Part shown: positions 53,380-62,400 of the stretch, piece by piece | How the letters are laid out: every line of letters starts with the position of its first letter | Numbering within the stretch: position 1 is the first letter of the stretch | Position numbers and translations under genes: made by a program | Assembly (NCBI RefSeq): GCF_005870085.1 | Contig: NZ_SZNM01000018.1 | Span: forward strand, 1-64,000 | Source of the DNA: Aquibacillus sediminis | GTDB taxonomy: Bacteria; Bacillota; Bacilli; Bacillales; Amphibacillaceae | Length of the DNA: 64,000 nucleotides | Direction: 5' to 3' | The notes under the pieces: generated by a model | The model's input: only the letters and a program-made list of their open reading frames with translations | Told to the model about the DNA's origin: nothing | The model's database searches: none

Positions 53380-53832
53380 TTACTTGTATCGATCCATTCG
53401 CGACGTGGTCCTAGGATCTTGATTTTTATTATGATCCCGCTTTTGTTTCTGTCGTCGAATAAAGTAAATTAGAAGTCCGATCACAGCATAAACAAAAAAG
53501 AATACAATAAATCCCCATAAACCTATCACCGCATCCGCAAATTCCATATTGCCACGATTAGTAATAGCTTGTTGAATTTCAATTGCAAAAACAAGTACAA
53601 TCATCACGGTAAAGGTATAAATAAAGGAGAAAATCGTTATATTCCATTTGACTTTCTCTAATAATTTGAAGAAAAAATGAACAACAAAGAAAGTAACGAT
53701 TCCAATAGCCCCCATAATCCAAAAGTGGAGATCTTTATCGGACAACTCAAAACCAACTAGATCAAACAATGCAATTAAGGCATCGTGTAACTCATTCACT
53801 ATGTCTGCTAATAATAGAATAACTTCTTTCAT
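53380..53832 (-). CDS. Hypothetical membrane protein, three spans
   Basis: A 150-residue protein not assigned to a family. An amphipathic N-terminal stretch (1-30) is followed by spans near 36-58, 65-86 and 101-125, then a basic, polar tail (RRQKQKRDHNKNQ). GAGGGA lies 8 bp before the ATG. It is 44 bp downstream of the nitroreductase gene on the same strand and may share its transcript. No function can be offered. Confidence 0.7.
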   Translation of the reverse strand: MKEVILLLADIVNELHDALIALFDLVGFELSDKDLHFWIMGAIGIVTFFVVHFFFKLLEKVKWNITIFSFIYTFTVMIVLVFAIEIQQAITNRGNMEFADAVIGLWGFIVFFFVYAVIGLLIYFIRRQKQKRDHNKNQDPRTTSRMDRYK

Positions 53833-53876
53833 TCCGTAATTCCCTCATTCCCCATCAACAATAGTCTGAATTCCTA

Positions 53877-54446
53877 TTATTCCATTTTCCCCTCAAAAAT
53901 AGATTCTTGAAGTGGGCGACGGTCACTAGGTTGTTCTCTTTCTTGTATTTGTTCTGGTAATGCTTGTTTTTCACCTTGATAACCAATAGCAATCACAGCG
54001 TGCAGTTCATAATTGTCAGGGATGTTTACTACCGTTCTAGCTTTTTCTTTATCAAAACCACCCATTGCATGTGTGATGAGGCCGCTTTTAGCAGCTTGAA
54101 TAGAAAGATTTCCCCAAGCAGCCCCTGCATCAAAGCTGTGTGAAGCCCCATTGTCCTGATCCGATACAACTAAAACGAAGGCAGGTGCTTTCTCACACCA
54201 AACCTGATTACCTTCATTAATAAATGAAAGAAATCTTTCCCGGTCTTGCTTGTTCCTAGCTACAATAAAGCGCCATGGTTGTTTGTTTAACGATGATGGC
54301 GCCCATCTTGCTGCTTCCAACACGCCCATGAAAGTTTCTTCTGGGATTTCTTTTTCTAAAAAGGAACGCGGAGACCAGCGCTCAATGAAAACTGGATCAA
54401 CTGGATAATCTGCCTTTCTAATTTGCTTTGCATTTGTTATACCCAT
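53877..54446 (-). CDS. Nitroreductase family FMN oxidoreductase
   Basis: A 189-residue protein with the family pattern RWSPRSF (FMN phosphate) near residue 23, EAARWAPSSLNKQPWRFIVA near 45-64, and the C-terminal FMN block VIAIGYQGEKQAL. Such enzymes reduce nitro compounds, quinones or flavins with NAD(P)H. AGGAGGGG precedes ATG 54446, and the 12-codon longer frame is not needed. It lies near hmp/nsrR, but no operator for NsrR was seen in front. Confidence 0.88.
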   Translation of the reverse strand: MGITNAKQIRKADYPVDPVFIERWSPRSFLEKEIPEETFMGVLEAARWAPSSLNKQPWRFIVARNKQDRERFLSFINEGNQVWCEKAPAFVLVVSDQDNGASHSFDAGAAWGNLSIQAAKSGLITHAMGGFDKEKARTVVNIPDNYELHAVIAIGYQGEKQALPEQIQEREQPSDRRPLQESIFEGKME

Positions 54447-54550
54447 TTCCTTACCCCTCCTATTAATGACGATTGATCTCATAATTTAGTGTAAATTTTG
54501 CTTTAGAAAAATTCAACTATCTGCGCCTTTGTCAACGTAGGTCAAAGGTA

Positions 54551-54582
54551 TACAAAAACAGATTACCAACATAGGCAATCTG
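54551..54582 (-). terminator. Terminator of the CheW gene
   Basis: CAGATT and AATCTG pair on the minus strand, followed by TTTTTGT, 15 bp below the stop. Confidence 0.65.
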
Positions 54583-54596
54583 TTCTTCTTGTGGGT

Positions 54597-55058
54597 TTAC
54601 CGTTCCACAGCCGCTTTCACTTCATTTAACTGTTCAAAATCAAGCACATGTTCTAAATCAAGTAATAATAATAATTGATCTTTTAATTTTGCTACTCCTT
54701 GTATGTAATCTTGAGACACGCCAGCGATCATGTCTGGAGCTGAATCCATTTCATCCTGGTTGATGTCAATTACATCGGTAGCAGAGTCAACGATTAAGCC
54801 TATTTGATAGGAATGAACCTGGACGACAAGTATCCGCGTTTTATCTGTGTACTCCGTTTTCCCAAGATCTAGTCGCTCTTTCAAGTCCAAAACAGGTGTG
54901 ATTTCACCACGTAAATTTATAATACCTTTAATAAAGTCAAACGTTTGGGGAACTTCTGTTATTGCTTGTGTTTTTTCAATTGAAAGTACTTGTTGAATGT
55001 TCACTCCATATTGTTGCTGTTTCAGTTGGAATAAGATTACTTTTAATGTTGTATCCAT
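54597..55058 (-). CDS. CheW-like chemotaxis coupling protein
   Basis: A 153-residue single CheW domain: LKVILFQLKQQQYGVNIQQVLSI at the start, FIKGIINLRGEITPVLDLKERL, VVQVHSYQIGLIVDSATDVI and the terminal LLLLLDLEHVL. It would link chemoreceptors to CheA, or act as a CheV/CheW-type adaptor. No receptor or other che gene is nearby, so it may be an extra copy. AGAAGGG precedes ATG 55058. Confidence 0.9.
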   Translation of the reverse strand: MDTTLKVILFQLKQQQYGVNIQQVLSIEKTQAITEVPQTFDFIKGIINLRGEITPVLDLKERLDLGKTEYTDKTRILVVQVHSYQIGLIVDSATDVIDINQDEMDSAPDMIAGVSQDYIQGVAKLKDQLLLLLDLEHVLDFEQLNEVKAAVER

Positions 55059-55245
55059 ATCTAACCCTTCTTTCCCCTCTTCTTTATACATAAATCGTAT
55101 TTCTAACGGACTAAAACAAAATGACTACTATACTCTGAATGGTATCGTATCACCATTGATAAATCAATATTTATTGAAAGGCTATTTTGTTACAGAAGGT
55201 TCCCTCTAATACAAGCGCCGCAGCTGTGAACGGTCTTATTTTTGC

Positions 55246-55331
55246 TTAATTTTTCGTGACAAGGGCTCTCTGGACAGTTACAACCACAAATTTTTCCTCT
55301 AACTGTCGTGACAAGGACTCTCTCGACAGTT
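55246..55331. repeat. Two units of the 8.5-kb array family, 52 bp apart
   Basis: TCGTGACAAGG begins at 55254 and 55306, exactly 52 bp apart, followed by GCTCTCTGGACAGTT or ACTCTCTCGACAGTT. In the second unit AACTGTCG (55301-55308) and CGACAGTT (55324-55331) form a perfect 8-bp stem with a 15-base loop. Confidence 0.75.
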
Positions 55332-55544
55332 CGGACTCTTAATTCTGCTGAACCAATCATTACATCCAATTCAGATGAGGAAGAAGGTTACCTCATGTAA
55401 ATCTTACGTCGGATTCTATAGTTACTGCGACAAAACAACAACCTTTTAAAAAACAACCATCCTTTTTCCAATCATTACTTATACACAGTATGCATGATTG
55501 TGCTTGTAAATCGGAACAACTATAGCTACAGGAGGTGTGCCAGA

Positions 55545-55700
55545 ATGGCTCAAGATGTATTATGCGAAGTAAGCAACTGTAAGTACTGGGCAAGTGGCAA
55601 TAAATGTATGGCAGACGCTATTTATGTTGTTAGTCACCATGGAAAAAGAGCAGCTAACCAGGAAGAAACAGACTGCAAAACATTCGAGCCAAAAATTTAA
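55545..55700 (+). CDS. DUF1540 domain small cysteine protein
   Basis: A 51-residue protein with the DUF1540 layout: CEVSNCKYWASGNKCMADAI, then a polar stretch and a last cysteine in DCKTFEP. The four or more cysteines probably hold a metal. AGGAGGTG sits 7 bp before ATG 55545, and the longer frame upstream lacks a site. Such proteins are frequent in endospore-formers, and some are thought to be made in sporulation. No function is established. Confidence 0.85.
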   Translation: MAQDVLCEVSNCKYWASGNKCMADAIYVVSHHGKRAANQEETDCKTFEPKI

Positions 55701-55850
55701 AGCACGACCTTCTTTAATGGACCTGGCCTCCACATGAACGAGGTCGGGTCTTTCCACCATTTAAGCACCACCATATTTTATTCCACCACCGTTTACATAC
55801 GTCTAAAAATGGGAATGGTCATATGATATTCACGTTTAAAGATACAAACA

Positions 55851-55876
55851 GAAGCAGGAGAACCGTCCCCTGCTTC
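55851..55876 (+). promoter_or_regulatory. Hairpin in the corA leader
   Basis: GAAGCAGG and CCTGCTTC form an 8-bp stem 24 bp ahead of the corA start, close to its ribosome site. The loop contains GAACCGTCC. It is too short to be a magnesium M-box riboswitch. Confidence 0.45.
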
Positions 55877-55900
55877 ATGGATAGGTAAGGTGTTCAATTT

Positions 55901-56845
55901 ATGATAGAAATACTTGCAATTACCAATAATCAAGTTTTAACCGTTAACCATATTGATGATCTGAAAGGCCTTCATGTCGACTGGTACTGGATCGATTTTA
56001 ATCAGCCATCCAATCAAGAAATTCAGCTAATGGATGAAAAGTTACATTTCCATCCATTAGCAATCGAAGACTGTATGTATAGTAGACAACGGCCAAAATT
56101 AGATTATTATGATGATTTCACCTTTTTCGTTACCCATGCCATTAATGAAGCTGACCTAACAAAAGAAGAACATAATATATTTGTTGGTGCTCATTTTATC
56201 GTCACCTTTCACCAACGGAAATCAAAAGAAATCTCCCAAGTATGGAATCGCCTACTCAACCTAAACAATCCTAGTAAATGGGATGAATACCGTGTTTTTT
56301 ATGAAATAATTGATAAGATAGTGGATAATTACTTTCCTATTGTTTACCGTTTAGAAGATGAAATTAGTTATGTAGAGGATAATACCAATGAAGAATCAAT
56401 GGACGTGTTGCTTGATCGATTGTTTGATTTGCGACACCAACTATTACAATTAAGACATACGATTAACCCTGTGCGTGATTTACTTTATCGAATGTTAAAT
56501 TCCCATCATCTGAAAGGCATTCGTGAGAGGAAGGAATATTTTGTTGATATTTACGACCACTTGTTAAAGCTATCAGAAATGGTTGCATCTAACAGAGAAA
56601 TAACCAATGATATTAGGGATAATTACTTGTCGATCAACACTCATCAAACTAACCAAGTAATGAAAGTACTCACCATTATTACCTCGATATTTGCACCACT
56701 GACCTTTATTGCAGGAATTTATGGTATGAATTTTGTTAACATGCCTGAATTAGAGACGAGATATGGTTATTTCATTACCATTGGCGTGATGGCGCTAGTT
56801 TCCATTCTCATGTTCCTTTGGTTTAAACGAAGAGGATGGTTTTAA
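55901..56845 (+). CDS. corA: CorA-type divalent cation transporter
   Basis: A 314-residue protein with a large cytoplasmic N-terminal domain and two C-terminal spans. The channel signature YGMNF is near residue 280, at the end of span 1 (LTIITSIFAPLTFIAGI), and the C-terminus is FKRRGWF. It forms a pentamer that admits Mg2+ (some members Co2+, Ni2+ or Zn2+). TAAGGTG lies before the ATG. Single gene; a small hairpin sits in the leader. Confidence 0.93.
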   Translation: MIEILAITNNQVLTVNHIDDLKGLHVDWYWIDFNQPSNQEIQLMDEKLHFHPLAIEDCMYSRQRPKLDYYDDFTFFVTHAINEADLTKEEHNIFVGAHFIVTFHQRKSKEISQVWNRLLNLNNPSKWDEYRVFYEIIDKIVDNYFPIVYRLEDEISYVEDNTNEESMDVLLDRLFDLRHQLLQLRHTINPVRDLLYRMLNSHHLKGIRERKEYFVDIYDHLLKLSEMVASNREITNDIRDNYLSINTHQTNQVMKVLTIITSIFAPLTFIAGIYGMNFVNMPELETRYGYFITIGVMALVSILMFLWFKRRGWF

Positions 56846-56888
56846 GCCTACACGTTTTATAACCTGTATAAGGATCTGTATAAGGATT

Positions 56889-56946
56889 AAAAAAATGCTT
56901 GAATTAGATAGGATCATGTCGATAAGATCAGTCTACTCAAGCATTT
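56889..56946. terminator. Terminator after corA
   Basis: AAATGCTTGA and TCAAGCATTTT pair across a loop of about 35 bases. The A tract on the left also suits the minus-strand small gene further right. Confidence 0.65.
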
Positions 56947-56986
56947 TGACTATAAATTAAAACTATTTAAACATTTCATCCTTGCA

Positions 56987-57136
56987 TTACTTTGCAAGGT
57001 CTATGTGATGAACAATTTTTGGTAATTCTTTCTGCAATTCTTGCATGACATCCTGTAAAGATGCACCATTATTCCCTTTTAAATGTATATTTGTCAAAAT
57101 CAATTTCAGCTTTTCCGCATCCGTCTTTGCTTCCAT
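56987..57136 (-). CDS. Small protein of 49 residues, unknown
   Basis: The frame runs from ATG 57136 to TAA at 56987 and encodes MEAKTDAEKLKLILTNIHLK, a short turn GNNGASLQD, then VMQELQKELPKIVHHIDLAK. Two amphipathic helices are likely. A GGCGGTGA site lies 4-5 bp before the ATG, and a terminator that works on this strand lies behind it. Codon use looks coding. No family was recognised. Confidence 0.55.
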   Translation of the reverse strand: MEAKTDAEKLKLILTNIHLKGNNGASLQDVMQELQKELPKIVHHIDLAK

Positions 57137-57517
57137 ATATTCACCGCCAATTCATTGAATATTCGACCACATATAAGCAGTATTATATCATATGATACAA
57201 CTAATGTAACCATATGTTGTTATAACCTTTATAGACTCAATACATCTAAACTACCCTTAGATAGCACAACCACCAGCATCCCTAATAACAAAGAACTAAA
57301 TGTAATTTTTACCAACCAGAGTGCATAGTTTTTTGAGTGAAACACTATTCATATATAGATTACTGTAACTTTTTATAAATTTAGATCGTCAATAATATAG
57401 ACAATCTTCTACACTTTTTCACAAAATATATTTTACCTTCTTGGCATTTCGTAGTAAAATATGTTTTAGTGTAAAATTCTAAACATTTTCGCCGAAAGGT
57501 TTGAAGGAGATAAATCT
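57137..57517. other. AT-rich region before the LCP gene
   Basis: No convincing gene. It must hold the LCP promoter (AT-rich DNA around 57380-57480), but no clear -35/-10 pair was chosen. Confidence 0.35.
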
Positions 57518-58558
57518 ATGTCGAAAGTAACCCATAACTCTAGATTGGAAAAACGAAAGTTAAGAAAACGGAAGCGTAAAAAACTTTTATTTATATTAAT
57601 CCCATTCCTTCTTTTAATAGCAGCGGCAACCGTTTATGGAGCTTCTTTAGTGAACAAAGCTCAACAAGCGGTTAACGAATCATATGAAGAGGATGGTCGC
57701 GAGGGAAATAAATCCGATCGTCGCCCTGATAATGTCGATCCTTCTGAAGATAATGTGTCGATATTGTTTATAGGGGTTGATGACAGCGAGAAACGTAATA
57801 ATTCCGAACACGCTTTATCGGATGCGCTTATTTTAGCTACTTTAAATAAAGAGGACCATAGTGTGAAAATGGTCAGCATACCAAGAGATTCTTATGTATA
57901 TGTTCCAGAGGTTGGGTATAAAACAAAAATCACCCATGCGCATTCTTATGGGGGATCAAATGCAACAATGGAAACCGTTGAGGAGTTATTAGATGTCCCA
58001 GTTGATTACTTTGTTCGCCTTAACTTTAATGCATTTGTCGATGTCATAGATGCCTTAGGCGGTATAACGGTGGATGTTCCATATGAACTGTATGAACAAG
58101 ACTCCAATGATGTTAAAGGTGCCATTCACTTATTACCTGGAGAACAGACTTTAAATGGTGAAGAAGCACTTGCACTTGCCCGTACAAGAAAATATGACAA
58201 TGATATTGAACGCGGAAAACGCCAGCAACAAATTTTAAAAGCAATCATGGATAAAGTGTTATCAGCAAATTCATTGCTTAAATATAACAGTGCAATCGAA
58301 GCAGTTGGCGATAACATGTCAACAAATATGAAATTTGATCAAATGAAAAGCTTGCTATCCTATGCCACTTCAAGCGATTTTGACATCGACTCTTTTAGTC
58401 TCGAAGGTTCAGATTTATGGACAGATGCTTATTATTGGCAACTAAACGAGCAAGACCTTGTGGATAAACAGCAGCTATTAAAAGATCACTTACAACTAAA
58501 TCAAAACGATACGTCAACAAACAGCAACCATTCTGAAACAGCAACTCAAGCTAATTAA
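57518..58558 (+). CDS. LytR-CpsA-Psr (LCP) family wall polymer ligase
   Basis: A 346-residue protein with a basic cytoplasmic start, one membrane span (residues about 24-44) and an external LCP domain (about 80-235). The phosphate-binding arginines appear in VSIPRDSYVYVP and in LARTRKYDNDIERGKRQQQ. LCP enzymes transfer teichoic acids or other glycopolymers from lipid carriers to peptidoglycan. GAAGGAGAT precedes the ATG. It lies just before secA2-slaP, where wall glycopolymer attachment would fit S-layer anchoring, though a terminator separates them. Confidence 0.92.
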   Translation: MSKVTHNSRLEKRKLRKRKRKKLLFILIPFLLLIAAATVYGASLVNKAQQAVNESYEEDGREGNKSDRRPDNVDPSEDNVSILFIGVDDSEKRNNSEHALSDALILATLNKEDHSVKMVSIPRDSYVYVPEVGYKTKITHAHSYGGSNATMETVEELLDVPVDYFVRLNFNAFVDVIDALGGITVDVPYELYEQDSNDVKGAIHLLPGEQTLNGEEALALARTRKYDNDIERGKRQQQILKAIMDKVLSANSLLKYNSAIEAVGDNMSTNMKFDQMKSLLSYATSSDFDIDSFSLEGSDLWTDAYYWQLNEQDLVDKQQLLKDHLQLNQNDTSTNSNHSETATQAN

Positions 58559-58566
58559 CACTCATA

Positions 58567-58637
58567 GAGGCTGTCCCAATATAATTCGTTTCCTCCGATT
58601 ACTATATTTGGGGAGACATAAGGGATAGCCTCTTTTC
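58567..58637 (+). terminator. Terminator between LCP gene and secA2
   Basis: GAGGCTGTCCC and GGGATAGCCTC pair (one wobble/mismatch) across a long loop that can fold further, followed by TTTTCTTTC. Confidence 0.65.
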
Positions 58638-58757
58638 TTTCTATCTTTTTTTAACACAATGTATAATAATGGTAATATTTTGATACCAATGAATTCACTA
58701 CGTATTCGTGATATACTTTAAGAGGCAAGTTATATATGTAGTAAGGAGCGTACAACT

Positions 58758-61109
58758 ATGAAGGTGTTTAATAAAATTGCACAAATTAAGGAACAACGAC
58801 CTTTAAAAAGATACCATAGAATAATAGATGCGATAAACAAAAAAGAAAACGAATATGCACATTTGACCGATGAACAACTACAAGCTAAAACAGAAGAGTT
58901 TAAAGGCCTATTAGCCGATGGCAAAACAGTAGATGACATTAAAGTCGATGCATTCGCAGTTGTTCGTGAAGCATCAAAACGTGTACTTGGACTACGCCAC
59001 TATGATGTCCAATTGCTTGGTGGTTTAGTACTTCTAGAAGGAAATATTTCAGAAATGCCTACCGGTGAAGGAAAGACATTAGTGGCATCATTACCAAGCT
59101 ATTTACGGGGATTAGAGGGTAACGGTGTACATGTTATTACCGTTAATGAATATTTAGCACGACGAGACCAATCATTAATTGGAAAAATCCACGAATACCT
59201 TGGATTAACTGTTGGTCTTAATGTTCCAAACCTAAATCCAAGCCAGAAAAAGCAAGCTTACCAGGCTGATATTACATATGGTATTGGGACTGAGTTTGGT
59301 TTTGATTTTCTACGAGATAACATGACTTACTCAATAGCAGATAAAGTACAGCGCCCTTATCATTATGCCATTATTGATGAAGTGGACAGCGTGTTAATTG
59401 ATGAAGCCAAGACGCCATTGATCATTGCCGGTAAAACAATGCCAAGTGAAAACTTACACAATGTTTGCGCCAAAGTGACCAAAAAGTTAAAAGAAAACAA
59501 AGATTTCATCTATGATGACGAACTTAAGTTAGTCAATTTAACTGAAGATGGTATGACAAAAGTGGAAAAGATCTTTGCAATTGATAACTTATTTGATTTA
59601 GAGCATCGTTCTCTGAATCATTATATGACACAAGCGCTACGTGCACGCACAATGTTTGAGCGCGATGTTGATTATATCGTGGAAGACGGTGCCATCAAAC
59701 TGGTTGATATGAATACAGGGAGAATTATGGAAGGTCGGAGCCTTAGCGATGGACTGCACCAAGCATTAGAAGCAAAAGAAGGATTAAAAATTACTGAAGA
59801 AAACAAAGCGCAAGCATCGATTACAATTCAAAACTACTTCCGTATGTACCCAATTCTTTCTGGAATGACAGGGACAGCAAAAACAGATGAAGCAGAACTG
59901 AAAAGCGTTTATGACATGGGAGTTACTCCTATCCCAACGAATAAATCGATTATTCGCGACGACCAAGATGATTTATATTTTGTGACGAAAGAACAAAAAT
60001 ATAATCGCATGATACAAGAGGTGTTGAAACGTCATCAAAATGGACAACCCATTTTAATTGGTACCACCTCCATTCTTCAGTCTGAAACGGTAGCAGAATA
60101 CCTTGATCATTACAACCTGACCTATCAACTATTAAATGCGAAAAGTGTTGACCAAGAAGCACATCTCATTTCCTTAGCTGGTCAAAAAGGACAAATTACC
60201 ATTGCAACAAATATGGCTGGACGTGGTACGGATATCATGCTTGGCGAGGGTGTCGCTGAGTTAGGTGGGTTACACGTACTAGGAACAGAGAAACACGAAA
60301 GTCGTAGAATCGATAACCAATTAAAAGGACGTGCGGGCCGTCAAGGGGATCCTGGTTCTTCACAATTCATTATTTCGATGGAAGACGAGCTATTCACCCG
60401 TTATGCTAGGGATGAAATAGAGAAAAGGCAAACGAAATGGAACACGACTGCAGATGGCCAAATTACGAATAAAGATATGCCGAAATTTGTTGAGACCGTT
60501 CAAAAAATTGGGGAAGGTAGTCATTACCAAATTCGAGAATACAATCTAAAACTGGATGATGTAGTGAATGATCAACGAAAAGTGATTTATACATTGCGAG
60601 ACCGTGTGCTAGAAGCGGATAATATAGTATCGCTAGTCCATCAGCAAGTACAGCACGTTCCATCTGTTTTAGTTGAAAAGTATTGCCCTGATGATCTAAT
60701 TAAAGACGAGTGGCCAACTACTAAACTATTAAAAACATTAAATGAAATTCTATTACCAGACGTTACATTGGATGGTGAATTTGAATCACCTGATGACGTG
60801 AAACAACTGATTGCCCCATTCCTTAAAGAACACGAAGAAGTTGTTTCATCGTATGAAGGTAATGAAAAACTAGAAAAAGTACTCCGGCATGTAACGGTTG
60901 CGACGATTGACCGTCATTGGATCAAACATTTAGAAGAATTGAACCGACTAAAAGAAGGTATCGGCCTTAGACAATACCAACAAGAAGATCCGATTCAATT
61001 GTATCAAAAGGAAGGCTTAACCTTGTTCGAAACCATGTACCATGAACTTGAAGTCGAGTGTAGTTACCAGTTAAGTAAATCCATTCAAACCTTAATTGCC
61101 AACAAATAA
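58758..61109 (+). CDS. secA2: Accessory Sec translocase ATPase SecA2
   Basis: A 783-residue SecA paralogue. Walker A is MPTGEGKTLVA (near residue 98), the DEAD-type box IIDEVDSVL (near 206), then GMTGTAKTDEAE and the motif VI region IATNMAGRGTDIMLG...RRIDNQLKGRAGRQGDPG. It ends LIANK without the cysteine-rich C-terminal tail of housekeeping SecA. Its partner gene slaP follows 24 bp later. In B. anthracis SecA2 with SlaP exports S-layer proteins. GTAAGGAG precedes the ATG. Confidence 0.94.
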   Translation: MKVFNKIAQIKEQRPLKRYHRIIDAINKKENEYAHLTDEQLQAKTEEFKGLLADGKTVDDIKVDAFAVVREASKRVLGLRHYDVQLLGGLVLLEGNISEMPTGEGKTLVASLPSYLRGLEGNGVHVITVNEYLARRDQSLIGKIHEYLGLTVGLNVPNLNPSQKKQAYQADITYGIGTEFGFDFLRDNMTYSIADKVQRPYHYAIIDEVDSVLIDEAKTPLIIAGKTMPSENLHNVCAKVTKKLKENKDFIYDDELKLVNLTEDGMTKVEKIFAIDNLFDLEHRSLNHYMTQALRARTMFERDVDYIVEDGAIKLVDMNTGRIMEGRSLSDGLHQALEAKEGLKITEENKAQASITIQNYFRMYPILSGMTGTAKTDEAELKSVYDMGVTPIPTNKSIIRDDQDDLYFVTKEQKYNRMIQEVLKRHQNGQPILIGTTSILQSETVAEYLDHYNLTYQLLNAKSVDQEAHLISLAGQKGQITIATNMAGRGTDIMLGEGVAELGGLHVLGTEKHESRRIDNQLKGRAGRQGDPGSSQFIISMEDELFTRYARDEIEKRQTKWNTTADGQITNKDMPKFVETVQKIGEGSHYQIREYNLKLDDVVNDQRKVIYTLRDRVLEADNIVSLVHQQVQHVPSVLVEKYCPDDLIKDEWPTTKLLKTLNEILLPDVTLDGEFESPDDVKQLIAPFLKEHEEVVSSYEGNEKLEKVLRHVTVATIDRHWIKHLEELNRLKEGIGLRQYQQEDPIQLYQKEGLTLFETMYHELEVECSYQLSKSIQTLIANK

Positions 61110-61133
61110 CATCATGCACACAGGAGGATATAA

Positions 61134-62024
61134 ATGTTACCATTTTTCAAGAAAAAGAAGAAAACTGGCGCTGAGAATTCCATTGATGCCGCCGACCTAC
61201 TTGGGGGCACAAATGAATTAGATGAAAATCATGAAGAAATAGATACAGACCTATCTTTTCACCCTGATTGGAATGTACCAGAGGAAGAAAAATATGTATA
61301 TGCCTTTCATAATACCGAATTAAGCCCACTTAAGCCAAACCAATTGTCATTATCTGGGATTAATATGGAAGTAAAAGGTGAACGGTATATATTTACTGCA
61401 TTTATCCGTCAAACACTTAGTAAAAATATCCAACTAAAGGAAACACCAATTTTATTATTAGGTCCGAATCAAGAAAAACTAGCTCGTAAAGTATTTGACC
61501 TAAGTAAAGTTGGTACCATTCCATCCAAAACAAGTAGACCTTGGTTCTTTATTTTTGAACCAAAGGATTTCTATTCGAAAACAGAAATTCCACGAGAAGA
61601 TTGGTCACTTGCATTTGAATTAAAACCTAGTAACCGAAAACATCAATTAGACTTAGCACAAACGTGGAAAGAATCGTTAGCTGATGAAACAATTGAACAT
61701 TTAGAAAATATTGTCTCTAATGCTACTCCATTAAAACCTGGAGAAGTGAATTTTATGGGGATTAGCATTAAGCAGCATGACAATCAAGACTTAGCTGTCA
61801 CCTTGCTTATTCGCAATGGCTCAGAGAAAAACATCAATCTCGAACAGATCCCATTGAAAGTTGAAGATGCTTCTGGTGACGTTATTGCCCAAGGTAACTT
61901 TAAATTAAATCAATTTGAAGTGAAGGCAAATACAAGTAAGCCTTGGACCTTTATTTTTCCAAAATCTATGGTAACAAAAGAAACACTTGACCTATCAAAA
62001 TGGAAAGCATATCCAGTACAGTAA
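61134..62024 (+). CDS. slaP: Accessory Sec system S-layer assembly protein
   Basis: A 296-residue protein without a signal peptide or membrane span. It begins with a short basic stretch (PFFKKKKKTG) and contains two similar halves: LSPLKPNQLSLSGINMEV...FTAFIRQTLSKNI in the first and TPLKPGEVNFMGISIKQ...VTLLIRNGSEKNI in the second, each ending near KPWTFIF or RPWFFIF. It matches the SlaP family that works with SecA2 in S-layer bacilli. AGGAGG lies before the ATG. The internal duplication is clear by eye. Confidence 0.9.
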   Translation: MLPFFKKKKKTGAENSIDAADLLGGTNELDENHEEIDTDLSFHPDWNVPEEEKYVYAFHNTELSPLKPNQLSLSGINMEVKGERYIFTAFIRQTLSKNIQLKETPILLLGPNQEKLARKVFDLSKVGTIPSKTSRPWFFIFEPKDFYSKTEIPREDWSLAFELKPSNRKHQLDLAQTWKESLADETIEHLENIVSNATPLKPGEVNFMGISIKQHDNQDLAVTLLIRNGSEKNINLEQIPLKVEDASGDVIAQGNFKLNQFEVKANTSKPWTFIFPKSMVTKETLDLSKWKAYPVQ

Positions 62025-62063
62025 ATTGACAGTAAATTGATTCAGAACTTTTCGGATGATATG

Positions 62064-62105
62064 GAAAAACGAGGTTTCCTAATTAGGAAACCTCGTCCCT
62101 TTTTT
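62064..62105 (+). terminator. Terminator of secA2-slaP
   Basis: ACGAGGTTTCCT and AGGAAACCTCGT form a 12-bp stem with a four-base turn, then CCCTTTTTTT. Confidence 0.92.
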
Positions 62106-62400
62106 AAACTAAGACAGGTAAATGAATGAACGAGTATAACTATTTCGGCCTAATTCTTCCTTTATAAATATTTTTTTATTATTAATGTGAATATATTTTA
62201 ATTTTGATATAATAAGTAAAGCTTGTCGAAACTTTATTTACGGAATAAACAAATAAGCGTTAATCACATGCAATATGGTTGGTAAGGTAACAGGTAATTA
62301 GCACAATATTGTCGCTACCACCATAACCTTCCACTTGAACAAAATTTTATTTTCCTTCATAATTAATTTGCAACTAATCTAACCGTGGGGTGACAGAACT
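62106..62400. other. Gene-free leader of the SEC-C/HTH gene
   Basis: Almost 300 bp of AT-rich DNA with no gene seen. Confidence 0.35.

Noticed and set aside
55800-55900. Magnesium M-box upstream of corA
   Set aside because: Only one short hairpin is present; the M-box needs about 170 nt with several helices.
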